Positions 24,191 to 30,822 of a DNA stretch of 33,474 bases are shown here, one piece after another. The DNA comes from Chloroflexota bacterium (lineage in GTDB: Bacteria > Chloroflexota > Anaerolineae > CG2-30-64-16), in NCBI GenBank assembly GCA_029555885.1, contig JAKPQT010000209.1, positions 1-33,474 of the forward strand. Reading direction: 5' to 3'. The notes beneath the pieces are model-generated. The model saw only the letters and a program-made list of their open reading frames with translations. It had not been told where the DNA came from and searched no databases. Each line of letters starts with the position of its first letter. Positions within the stretch are counted from its first letter, which is position 1. The translations under genes and the position numbers were made by a program.

Positions 24191-24307
24191 GCCTGCGGTT
24201 GCAAACCGCAGGCTGCCAGGCCAAGCGTGCCGAGGCACGCTACGAGCCCCGCTGGGCCAACCTGCTTCAGCAGGTTTCGGGTATCAGGCTGCGGTTTGCA
24301 ACCGCAG
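24191..24307. repeat. Four-hairpin repeat element
   Basis: Four perfect hairpins follow each other: 24191-24213 (10 bp, loop GCA), 24224-24241 (AGCGTGCC/GGCACGCT, loop GA), 24259-24276 (AACCTGCT/AGCAGGTT, loop TC) and 24289-24307 (8 bp, loop TGC). The outer two, CTGCGGTTGCAAACCGCAG and CTGCGGTTTGCAACCGCAG, are exact reverse complements of each other, so the element is bounded by 19-bp inverted repeats. It fills the space between the DUF302 gene and the minus-strand CPBP gene and encodes nothing visible. Confidence 0.8.
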
Positions 24308-24359
24308 TCGTGGGCGGCACAGGTTGCTGGACTGATTTGTTAATGTCCATAAGTGCCTG

Positions 24360-25232
24360 CTACGAACGACCCCGCGTATACCCCCGCACCGCCAGCGTGC
24401 CGAGCGCAAGCGCGGGGAGCAGAATCAGCCCCGCCTCCGGGCCGAACGGGCCGCCCGTCCACAGCTCCGGGCCGAGCGCCGTCTGGCGGATGAGCGTGGC
24501 GGTCGTCAGCCCGCTGACCGGGAAACCGAACACCACCCCCTCGAAGATATTCCAGCCGATGTGCGCGCCGACGGGCAGCCATAGCCCGCGGGATGCAAAG
24601 GCCGTGTACGCGAACCAAAGCCCGCTGACGAACAGGCCGGCGGTGCTGGCGAAGGACGCGGATGGGTTGTTGGCATGCAACAGGGCAAAGGCTATACTGG
24701 TAATGAGCGCCGCCAGGACGCGATTCAGCCCTTCCGACAAATTGACCAGCCAGTAGCCTCGGTTGAGCAGTTCCTCGTACCAGCCCACCATCAGGAAGAC
24801 AGCCACCCAATCAAGGATATCGGGCACCCAGTCGGTCGCGGGTGCCTGCCACGCATATCCCTCAAGACGTATCCACCCGAGCGCCAGCCCGCTGACATAG
24901 ATGAACGCCATCATTGCGCCGGCGATGCCGATGCCGAAAAGCAGATCGCGGCCTGCCCGTTCGCGCTGCAAGCCCAGCCCGGCCAGGCTCCGCCGGTCGA
25001 CAAAGCGCCGTGCCAGTTGCACAGAGAACGTCGTCGCCAATAGCACGGACGCGGCCTGAAGTACCTGGCCCTGCATACTCTCGACGCCGCCGCGCGTCGC
25101 GACGATCAGCAGGACCGCGGCAAACTCGAAGAGCAATACGAACGCGACCAGCAGGATAAGGTGCAGCGCCAGCCGCACGCCGGCCCGCGGCCGCTGCTCC
25201 GCAGAGTTGATCAAGACGTCTCGCAGCTTCAT
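24360..25232 (-). CDS. CPBP-family intramembrane metalloprotease homologue
   Basis: 290 aa, multi-pass membrane protein (Abi/Rce1 type). The frame is open to 25334, but ATG at 25232 (MKLRDVLINSAEQ) starts 16 nt after the stop of the upstream MATE gene and gives a normal N-terminus; GAAGG lies just before it. Catalytic motifs are intact: EELLNR (Glu153, Glu154, Arg158), the F-x-x-x-H motif with His186 in FALLHANNP, and H-x-x-x-N with His224 and Asn228 in HIGWNIFEG. About seven hydrophobic segments are visible. Bacterial members act in peptide processing or self-immunity; the substrate here is unknown. It is probably transcribed with the MATE exporter. Confidence 0.88.
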   Translation of the reverse strand: MKLRDVLINSAEQRPRAGVRLALHLILLVAFVLLFEFAAVLLIVATRGGVESMQGQVLQAASVLLATTFSVQLARRFVDRRSLAGLGLQRERAGRDLLFGIGIAGAMMAFIYVSGLALGWIRLEGYAWQAPATDWVPDILDWVAVFLMVGWYEELLNRGYWLVNLSEGLNRVLAALITSIAFALLHANNPSASFASTAGLFVSGLWFAYTAFASRGLWLPVGAHIGWNIFEGVVFGFPVSGLTTATLIRQTALGPELWTGGPFGPEAGLILLPALALGTLAVRGYTRGRS

Positions 25233-25248
25233 ATTTACACCTTCATCC

Positions 25249-26613
25249 TCAGACCTTGATCCTCGCCCACCTGCCGCTACGGAAACGCAGAAAGACGGCA
25301 GTGCCGCGCAGTTGCAGGTCGAGGCCCATCGCAATCCACGCGCCGAGTAGGCCCAACGGCCCAGTCAGCAGCATGGCCAGCGGCAGCCGAACGAGCCACA
25401 GGCCTCCCGAGGTGATGACCATCGTGGCGCGCGTGTCGCCGGCCCCGCGCAGGCCGCCGGAGAGCACCATGCTGGTTGCGAGGGCAGGCTGCGAAAACGC
25501 GACCAGGCGCAGGGGCCAGACGCCCAGTTGCACGACTTCCGGGTCATTGATGAACAGGTCGAGGATGGGCGCGGCAAAGATGAAGAAGACGACGCCCATT
25601 GCGCTCATGAAGAGAATCGCCATGCGCTGAGCCAGGTAACCGTCCGCGCGCGCCTGGTCGGGCCGCCGCGCGCCCAGGCCCTGGCCTACCATCGTCGTTG
25701 CCGCGATCGCGAACCCGAAGCCGGGCATGAAAGCGATAGATTCGCCCTGCAAGGCCAGTTGGTGCGCGGCATAGGCCTTCGTGCCGAGCGCCGCGACAGT
25801 GGTCACGTACGCGGTCATGCCGAAGCGCATCAGCAATTGCTCTGCACCCGCGGGGACGCCGATGTTGGCAATGCGCTTGATCTGCAACATGTCTGGCAGC
25901 AGGCCGGAGAGCTTCAGCCGCAGGCCGCCGCGCCCCCTCAGCAGCAGTGCCAGGACCAACAGCCCGCCTACCCCGCGACCCGCGGCCGCGCCCATCGCGG
26001 ACCCCGCAACGCCCATCTCGGGGAGCGGGCCGATGCCGTAAATGAAGGCATAGGCCACTACGATGTTCACGATGTTGACGAAGAACATGACCATCATGGG
26101 CGAGCGGGTGTCGCCTGCCCCGCGCAGCGCCGCATTGCCGATGAAGAGCCACGAAGTGAGGATGAACGGAACCGCGGCGATGCGCAGGTAGGCCGTGCCG
26201 GGTGTAACCACATCCGCCGGAGCGCGCAGGAGGTGCATCATCGGCTCGGCAAACGCGATGCTCAGTACTGTCCCTGCAATGCCCATGAGCACGCCCAGCA
26301 GATAGCCCTGATGCAGGACGTGGTTCGCATCCTCCGGCTCGCGCGCACCGGTGTGTCGCGCGACGAGTGCGGTGACGCCGGTCGCGACCGCGGCGAAGAA
26401 GGTCGTCACGATCATGACGGCCTGGTTGGACAGGCCGACAGCCGCGACGGCACTCGCACCGATATGGCCGACCATGAACGTATCGGCCAGCCCGACAGTC
26501 ATGTTGAGCAGTTGTTCACCGACGGCAGGCAGCGCCAGGGCGAAGACACGGCGATAGTCGCCTGCGCCCAGCAGCCTTTTGAGACCTTTTGCGGCCACGG
26601 ACGTATAGGACAT
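25249..26613 (-). CDS. MATE-family multidrug/metabolite exporter
   Basis: Na+ or H+ coupled efflux pump, 454 aa, about 12 transmembrane helices in two similar halves. The first half begins FALALPAVGEQLLNMTVGLADTFMVGHIG and the second ANIGVPAGAEQLLMRFGM. The duplicated family motifs NAALRGAGDTRSPM and SGGLRGAGDTRATM occur at matching points of the halves, and FAIAATTMVGQGLGAR precedes helix 8. ATG 26613 has only a weak GAG upstream. A strong promoter (TTGCCG-17-TATAAT, complement of 26690-26662) and a short leader hairpin (26637-26653) precede it. Substrate not predictable. Confidence 0.93.
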   Translation of the reverse strand: MSYTSVAAKGLKRLLGAGDYRRVFALALPAVGEQLLNMTVGLADTFMVGHIGASAVAAVGLSNQAVMIVTTFFAAVATGVTALVARHTGAREPEDANHVLHQGYLLGVLMGIAGTVLSIAFAEPMMHLLRAPADVVTPGTAYLRIAAVPFILTSWLFIGNAALRGAGDTRSPMMVMFFVNIVNIVVAYAFIYGIGPLPEMGVAGSAMGAAAGRGVGGLLVLALLLRGRGGLRLKLSGLLPDMLQIKRIANIGVPAGAEQLLMRFGMTAYVTTVAALGTKAYAAHQLALQGESIAFMPGFGFAIAATTMVGQGLGARRPDQARADGYLAQRMAILFMSAMGVVFFIFAAPILDLFINDPEVVQLGVWPLRLVAFSQPALATSMVLSGGLRGAGDTRATMVITSGGLWLVRLPLAMLLTGPLGLLGAWIAMGLDLQLRGTAVFLRFRSGRWARIKV

Positions 26614-26636
26614 GGAGCTCGTTTTCTGGCGTAGTA

Positions 26637-26653
26637 CCCAGTTGCAAACTGGG
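26637..26653 (-). promoter_or_regulatory. Hairpin at the 5' end of the MATE transcript
   Basis: CCCAGTT-GCA-AACTGGG is a perfect 7-bp stem with a 3-nt loop. With a start site near 26655 it would form the extreme 5' end of the mRNA, 24 nt before the start codon. It could stabilise the leader or be a DNA operator; it shares the GTT-GCA-AAC core with the hairpin at 24191-24213. Confidence 0.5.
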
Positions 26654-26661
26654 GAGAGTTC

Positions 26662-26690
26662 ATTATAGGCCCGATGAGATTGTACGGCAA
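26662..26690 (-). promoter_or_regulatory. Promoter of the MATE/CPBP operon
   Basis: Read on the minus strand, TTGCCG (26690-26685) and the consensus TATAAT (26667-26662) are 17 nt apart. The predicted start is near 26655, giving a 40-nt leader. Confidence 0.8.
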
Positions 26691-26720
26691 GTCACGATGA
26701 GGTGGCCCAGGAACTCCCAA

Positions 26721-26839
26721 TGTAGGCGGCAAGGCATCCTGAGCGGAGGCCCGGAGGGCCGTAGTCGAAGGATGTAGGCCGTGCAGGCGTTCTTCGACTG
26801 CGCTGCGCTCCGCTCAGAATGCCCGCGCTCTCGCTTACA
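26721..26839. repeat. Large palindromic repeat element in the divergent MATE/MFS spacer
   Basis: Nested inverted arms: TGTAGGCG/CGCTTACA (26721-26728 with 26832-26839), GGCATCCTGAGCGGAG (26733-26748) with CTCCGCTCAGAATGCC (26808-26823), and AGTCGAAG/CTTCGACT (26763-26770 with 26792-26799). Such CATCCTGAGCGGAG...CTTCGACT palindromes recur in many environmental genomes. The 379-nt spacer 26614-26992 holds only this element and two divergent promoters, with no gene. Confidence 0.75.
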
Positions 26840-26934
26840 TTTGGAATGGCTGGAGGTGGCCAGCAGTTCCAGAGGCACGACATTTCGACTACTCAATAAA
26901 ATCAAACTGAATATGAAATACCGCAAAATGAGGA

Positions 26935-26963
26935 TTGACAATATTGACATTGGGTGCTATCTT
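26935..26963 (+). promoter_or_regulatory. Promoter of the first MFS exporter gene
   Basis: TTGACA (26935-26940) and TATCTT (26958-26963) lie 17 nt apart in AT-rich DNA. A second TTGACA overlaps the spacer (26944-26949), forming a 9-nt direct repeat of ATTGACA; CAATATTG between them is palindromic. Start expected near 26970, leader about 23 nt. Confidence 0.75.
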
Positions 26964-26992
26964 GACCGTGATACAGGCTGTTGGGAGGACCG

Positions 26993-28309
26993 ATGACCCC
27001 AAACGAGGATACCCAATCGCGCCGATGGGCGCGGAAATTCTTCACCATCTGGGGCGGGCAGAGCGTCTCTCTGCTGGGCAGCAATCTCGTCCAGTTTGCC
27101 CTTGTCTGGTGGCTCACCAGCACGACCGGCTCGGCAACCGTGCTCGCGACGGCCAGCCTGGCGGGCATCCTGCCTCAGGTGATCATCGGCCCGTTCGCCG
27201 GTGCGCTGGTGGACCGCTGGAACCGCCGGCTCGTGATGATCGTTGCCGATGCGCTCATTGCCCTGTCTACGCTGGTGCTGATCGTGCTGTACATGCTGGG
27301 GCAGATGGAAATCTGGCACATCTACGTCGTCATGTTCTGGCGCTCGGCGCTCGGCGCCTTCCACTGGACCGCGATGCAGGCCTCCACATCGCTGATGGTG
27401 CCGCAGGCCCAGCTTGCGCGCGTAGCCGGGCTGAACCAGATGCTCCACGGTGCGATGGGCATCATTGCGCCGCCGCTCGGCGCGCTGCTGATGACGCTCA
27501 TGCCCCTGCACCTCATCCTTTCTATCGACATCGTGACCGCGAGCGTCGCGGTCCTGCCGCTGCTCTTCATCGGCATCCCGCAGCCGGACCGGAGCCATGA
27601 GCTGGCCTCGGCCAGTGCGCCGCCTTCGATGCTGGCCGACATGCGGGCTGGTCTCCGCTATGTGCGCGCTTGGCCCGGCCTGCTGATGATCCTAGTCCTG
27701 GCGATGATCCTGAACTTCGTCATCAGCCCGGCCTTCTCGCTCATGCCGATCCTGGTGACCAAACATTTTGCCGGGGGCGCGCTGCAACTCGGCACGCTCC
27801 AATCCGCCTGGGCCATCGGCATTGTCGCCGGTGGGCTGGTGCTAGGCGCCTGGGGCGGCTTCAAGAAGCGGGCAATGACCTCGCTGCTGGGCATCGTGGG
27901 CATGGGGATCGGGATCCTCGGCATTGCGGCTGCGCCGTCCAATCTGTTCGCGCTGGCTGTAGCCGGGATGCTCTTCGGCGGGTTCATGAACCCCATGGCG
28001 AACGGGCCGCTCTTCGCTATGCTGCAGACGATCGTGGCGCCCGAGATGCAGGGCCGCGTCATGTCGCTGATGGGCAGCGGGTCCGCCGCAATGATGCCGC
28101 TGAGCCTCCTGCTGGCCGGCCCGATTGCGGACCTGATCGGCGTGCGTGTCTGGTATGTGGCAGCCGGCATCACGTGCGTCTTCATGGGGCTGCTGGCGCT
28201 CAACATCCCGGCGATCATGAATGCCGAACACAACGGCCAGCATCAGCCGCAGGTCGTGTCGGTCGCGGTGCAAGAGGCGGAGGCAGTCGCTCCGGCCACA
28301 TTGGAATAA
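26993..28309 (+). CDS. MFS exporter, DHA3/MefA-like
   Basis: Proton-coupled drug or metabolite exporter of the inner membrane, 438 aa, about 12 helices. The frame is open from TTG 26981, but ATG 26993 has GGGAGG (26983-26988) 4 nt upstream. The N-terminus FFTIWGGQSVSLLGSNLVQF and the loop 2-3 motif A in GALVDRWNRR are typical of the DHA3 macrolide-efflux subgroup, as is FHWTAMQASTSLMVPQAQLAR. A cytoplasmic loop near residue 205 joins the halves. The tail after NIPAIMNAEHNG is hydrophilic and variable. The gene has its own promoter and is followed by a hairpin with a T-run (28348-28379). Substrate unknown. Confidence 0.92.
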   Translation: MTPNEDTQSRRWARKFFTIWGGQSVSLLGSNLVQFALVWWLTSTTGSATVLATASLAGILPQVIIGPFAGALVDRWNRRLVMIVADALIALSTLVLIVLYMLGQMEIWHIYVVMFWRSALGAFHWTAMQASTSLMVPQAQLARVAGLNQMLHGAMGIIAPPLGALLMTLMPLHLILSIDIVTASVAVLPLLFIGIPQPDRSHELASASAPPSMLADMRAGLRYVRAWPGLLMILVLAMILNFVISPAFSLMPILVTKHFAGGALQLGTLQSAWAIGIVAGGLVLGAWGGFKKRAMTSLLGIVGMGIGILGIAAAPSNLFALAVAGMLFGGFMNPMANGPLFAMLQTIVAPEMQGRVMSLMGSGSAAMMPLSLLLAGPIADLIGVRVWYVAAGITCVFMGLLALNIPAIMNAEHNGQHQPQVVSVAVQEAEAVAPATLE

Positions 28310-28318
28310 GCGATACGC

Positions 28319-28347
28319 TTGCCCGCCAAGCTGAGTGGTGCTACGAT
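28319..28347 (+). promoter_or_regulatory. Candidate promoter of the second MFS gene
   Basis: TTGCCC (28319-28324) and TACGAT (28342-28347) are 17 nt apart. Initiation near 28354 would fall within the left arm of the terminator at 28348-28379, so transcripts from here would lose most of that arm and escape termination. Confidence 0.45.
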
Positions 28348-28379
28348 AGGGACAGGCCCCCGCGGACCTGTCCCTTTTC
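28348..28379 (+). terminator. Intrinsic terminator of the first MFS gene
   Basis: AGGGACAGG (28348-28356) pairs perfectly with CCTGTCCCT (28367-28375), loop of 10, followed by TTTTCTATT. It lies 38 nt after the stop codon. Confidence 0.85.
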
Positions 28380-28397
28380 TATTGGAGGCACATCACG

Positions 28398-29639
28398 ATT
28401 CAGCGTCTGCGCCGCACAAGCGCGGCATACCCGCGCCAATTCTGGATTCTCATCTTTGCCCTGTTGATCAACGGCATCGGCAGCAGCATGGTCTGGCCGT
28501 TCCTGACCATCTTCATGCGCGAGCGGCTGAACGTCCCGCTGACGCTCGTCACGCTGCTCTTCAGCCTCAATTCGATCGCCACGCTGGTTGCCGTATCGGT
28601 CGTCGGCCCCCTCGTGGACCGGTTCGGCCGCAAGCGCGCCATGTTGTTCGGCCTGGTGCTGCACAGCCTCACGCTCGTCGGGATGGTCTTCGCCACCGGG
28701 CTGCCCGCGTGGGCGCTCATCATGATCCTGCAGGGTATCTCCACCCCGGTCTATCGCGTCGCGGTCGACGCGATGGTGGCAGACCTCATCGAGCCGCAGC
28801 GCCGCGTCGCTGCTTATGCGGCCCTGCGCATGAGCAGCAACCTGGCGTTGACCATCGGCCCGGCGGTCGGCGGCTTCGTCAGTGCGATCTCCTACAGCCT
28901 GGCCTTCTTCGCGGCCGCGGGAGCCAACCTCTTCTTTGCATTCCTGGTCGTCGTGGCCATACGGGAGACGCTGCAACGCGGAGCGCAGGATATTCAGGCC
29001 CCGGCCGCAGCCGGCTACGGCCCTGTCCTGCGGGACCGGCGCTTCCTGGCCTTCTCCGTCACCACCATCGTTGCGACCATGCCCGCCGCGTTGATGATGA
29101 TGCTGCTGCCCGTCTACGCGAAAGAGAACTTCGGCGTCGTGGAGGCGCAATACGGCTTCATCATGGCGACCAACGCAGCCATGGTCGTGCTCTTCCAGAT
29201 GGCCGTCACGCGCGTGAGCCAGCGGTTTGCGCCGCTCCTGGTGATGACACTGGGCGGGGTGCTGTATGCGCTCGGCACTGGCAGCGTTGCGCTGGGCCAG
29301 GGATTCTGGGCCTTCTGGCTGAGCATGGTCGTGATGACATCGGGCGAACTCCTGCTCGTGCCGACGGCCACGGCCTTCGCCGCCAACATGGCCCCGGCAG
29401 ATATGCGCGGCCGCTATATGGGCGTCTACAGCCTCGGCTGGGGGATCGCCTCCGGCATCGGGCCGGTCATCGGCGGCATGCTCAACGACTCGGTTGCCCC
29501 CGCAGCAACATGGCTGGCAGGGTTGGGCTTCGGGCTGCTCTCCGCCGCAGGTTTCATGTGGATGGCCCTGCGGCATCCTGCGCCCGCCGCAGTACACACG
29601 GGGCGAGTCACCGCGGAATTCGCAGAACACGCTGAATAG
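28398..29639 (+). CDS. MFS exporter, DHA1-like, with probable non-standard start codon
   Basis: Inner-membrane major facilitator, about 413 aa, 12 helices. The first ATG/GTG/TTG in frame is TTG 28464, which cuts the first helix in half. Upstream in the same frame the sequence reads YPRQFWILIFALLINGIGSS, a proper MFS helix 1, with a basic leader RLRRTSA. The only Shine-Dalgarno (GGAGG, 28384-28388) lies 9 nt before ATT 28398 and 6 nt before ACG 28395, so I mark ATT as the tentative start. Motif A is seen as GPLVDRFGRKRAM, and FAANMAPADMRGRYMGVYSLGWG in the second half is typical. The last 20 residues (ending TAEFAEHAE) look like translated repeat DNA. Substrate unknown. Confidence 0.85.
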   Translation: MQRLRRTSAAYPRQFWILIFALLINGIGSSMVWPFLTIFMRERLNVPLTLVTLLFSLNSIATLVAVSVVGPLVDRFGRKRAMLFGLVLHSLTLVGMVFATGLPAWALIMILQGISTPVYRVAVDAMVADLIEPQRRVAAYAALRMSSNLALTIGPAVGGFVSAISYSLAFFAAAGANLFFAFLVVVAIRETLQRGAQDIQAPAAAGYGPVLRDRRFLAFSVTTIVATMPAALMMMLLPVYAKENFGVVEAQYGFIMATNAAMVVLFQMAVTRVSQRFAPLLVMTLGGVLYALGTGSVALGQGFWAFWLSMVVMTSGELLLVPTATAFAANMAPADMRGRYMGVYSLGWGIASGIGPVIGGMLNDSVAPAATWLAGLGFGLLSAAGFMWMALRHPAPAAVHTGRVTAEFAEHAE

Positions 29640-29692
29640 CGAACGCAGTTTCGACTCATGGAAGTTTCCGTGTGCTCCGTATGTTCCGTGGT
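29610..29692. repeat. Degenerate inverted repeat across the MFS stop codon
   Basis: Arms 29610-29636 and 29666-29692 are about 70 percent complementary (ACCGCGGAA at the left end, TTCCGTGGT at the right). The right arm contains tandem TCCGTG-like hexamers (TTCCGTG, CTCCGTA, TTCCGTG). The left arm is translated as the end of the MFS protein. No T-run; it could act as a weak terminator. Confidence 0.5.
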
Positions 29693-29710
29693 TAGCAATC
29701 TGGAGCAATC

Positions 29711-30808
29711 ATGCCTGAACTGAAGGCGGTCTTCTTCGATGCCGGTGACACGCTCATGCACGTCTTCCCCTACAGCGGGCGCATGGTGGACTGGCCCGAG
29801 GTCGCGACGGTGGATGGCGCGGCCGAGGCCCTGATGCAGCTCCGCCGCCGGTATGGGCTGGCCGTGCTGACCAACGCACAGGAGAGCAGCGCGGACGACG
29901 TGGCCGCGGCCATGCGCCGCGTGGGGCTGGATGTCTACATCGCAATCTACATCACCTCGCGCGACATCGGCGTGCTCAAGCCGGACCCTGCCTTCTTTCA
30001 TGCAGGCCTGCGGGCCCTCGATGTGGACGCGAGCCAGGCGGTCATGGTGGGCGACTCCTACGACGCGGATGTCCTCGGCGCGCGGCGCGCCGGGCTGCAT
30101 GCGGTCTGGTATAACCCGCGGCGCGCCCCCTGTCCATCGGCACACCCGGCGTACGATGCGGCGGTATCGGACCTGCGCGACCTGCCGGCGGTCCTGGCGG
30201 CGCCGTTCCTGCCCGATGTGCCGACGTGCCTCGCCTGGCTGGCGGAACAGAATGTCACGGGGGATCTACTTCCGCACGTCCGTCTCGTCGCAGCAGTCGC
30301 CTTCCGCCTGGCGGAGCGGCTCGCGGCCGTGGGCGAGGCTGTGAATCCCCTGCTGGCTCATCGCGGCGGGCTGCTGCACGACCTGGCAAAGGCGAGCGCC
30401 CGGCAGCGAGGCGTCTCGCATGAACTGGAGGCCGGCCGTCTGCTGCGCGAGCGCGGGCTGCCTGCACTGGCGCGCATCGCGGAGCGCCACCCGGTATGGG
30501 CTCCGCTGACGCCCGGCCAGGAACCTCAAACATGGGAAGAAAAGCTGGTCTACTACGCCGACCGGATCTCTGAACCGGTGGGCATCGTCTCTATCGATGA
30601 ACGTATGGCCGCCATGCTGGCGCGGCGCAGGGAACAGACCTCAGCCGTGGCTGAGACCTCCTCCACAGACGAGGCCTCATCCACAGATGAGGCAGCCTAC
30701 CGGGCCGCTGCACGTTCGATGGAGCAGGAAATCGCCGGCCGGCTGGGCATGACGAGCGGTGATATAATGGCCTGGCTGAGAGGTGTTAGCGACGATCGTG
30801 CGGGTTGA
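29711..30808 (+). CDS. HAD hydrolase - HD domain phosphohydrolase fusion
   Basis: 365 aa, cytoplasmic. ATG 29711 follows TGGAGC at about 6 nt. Residues 1-165 are a HAD-IA phosphatase: FFDAGDTL with nucleophile Asp10, LTNAQ (Thr54), Lys90 in VLKPDP, and VMVGDSYDADV (Asp115, Asp120). Residues about 170-290 form an HD domain with a full metal set: His189, His223-Asp224 in LLHDLAK, His237, His260 and Asp284 in YYADRIS. In motif I the usual second Asp position is Gly12, with Asp13 next to it. The linker at 311-329 (ETSSTDEASSTDEA) is encoded by palindromic DNA. The combination suggests sequential removal of phosphates from one metabolite; substrate unknown. A 14-nt gap leads to the secreted protein gene. 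Confidence 0.85.
   Translation: MPELKAVFFDAGDTLMHVFPYSGRMVDWPEVATVDGAAEALMQLRRRYGLAVLTNAQESSADDVAAAMRRVGLDVYIAIYITSRDIGVLKPDPAFFHAGLRALDVDASQAVMVGDSYDADVLGARRAGLHAVWYNPRRAPCPSAHPAYDAAVSDLRDLPAVLAAPFLPDVPTCLAWLAEQNVTGDLLPHVRLVAAVAFRLAERLAAVGEAVNPLLAHRGGLLHDLAKASARQRGVSHELEAGRLLRERGLPALARIAERHPVWAPLTPGQEPQTWEEKLVYYADRISEPVGIVSIDERMAAMLARRREQTSAVAETSSTDEASSTDEAAYRAAARSMEQEIAGRLGMTSGDIMAWLRGVSDDRAG
30640..30692. repeat. Palindromes inside the HAD-HD gene
   Basis: CTCAGCC-GT-GGCTGAG (30640-30655), an imperfect CCTC...GAGG hairpin (30657-30674) and CCTCAT-CCACAG-ATGAGG (30675-30692) lie end to end within the coding sequence and encode the low-complexity Ser/Thr/Asp/Glu linker. The last two share the CTCCACAGA/CATCCACAGA core. 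Confidence 0.65.
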
Positions 30809-30822
30809 GTCGGAGGCAGAGT

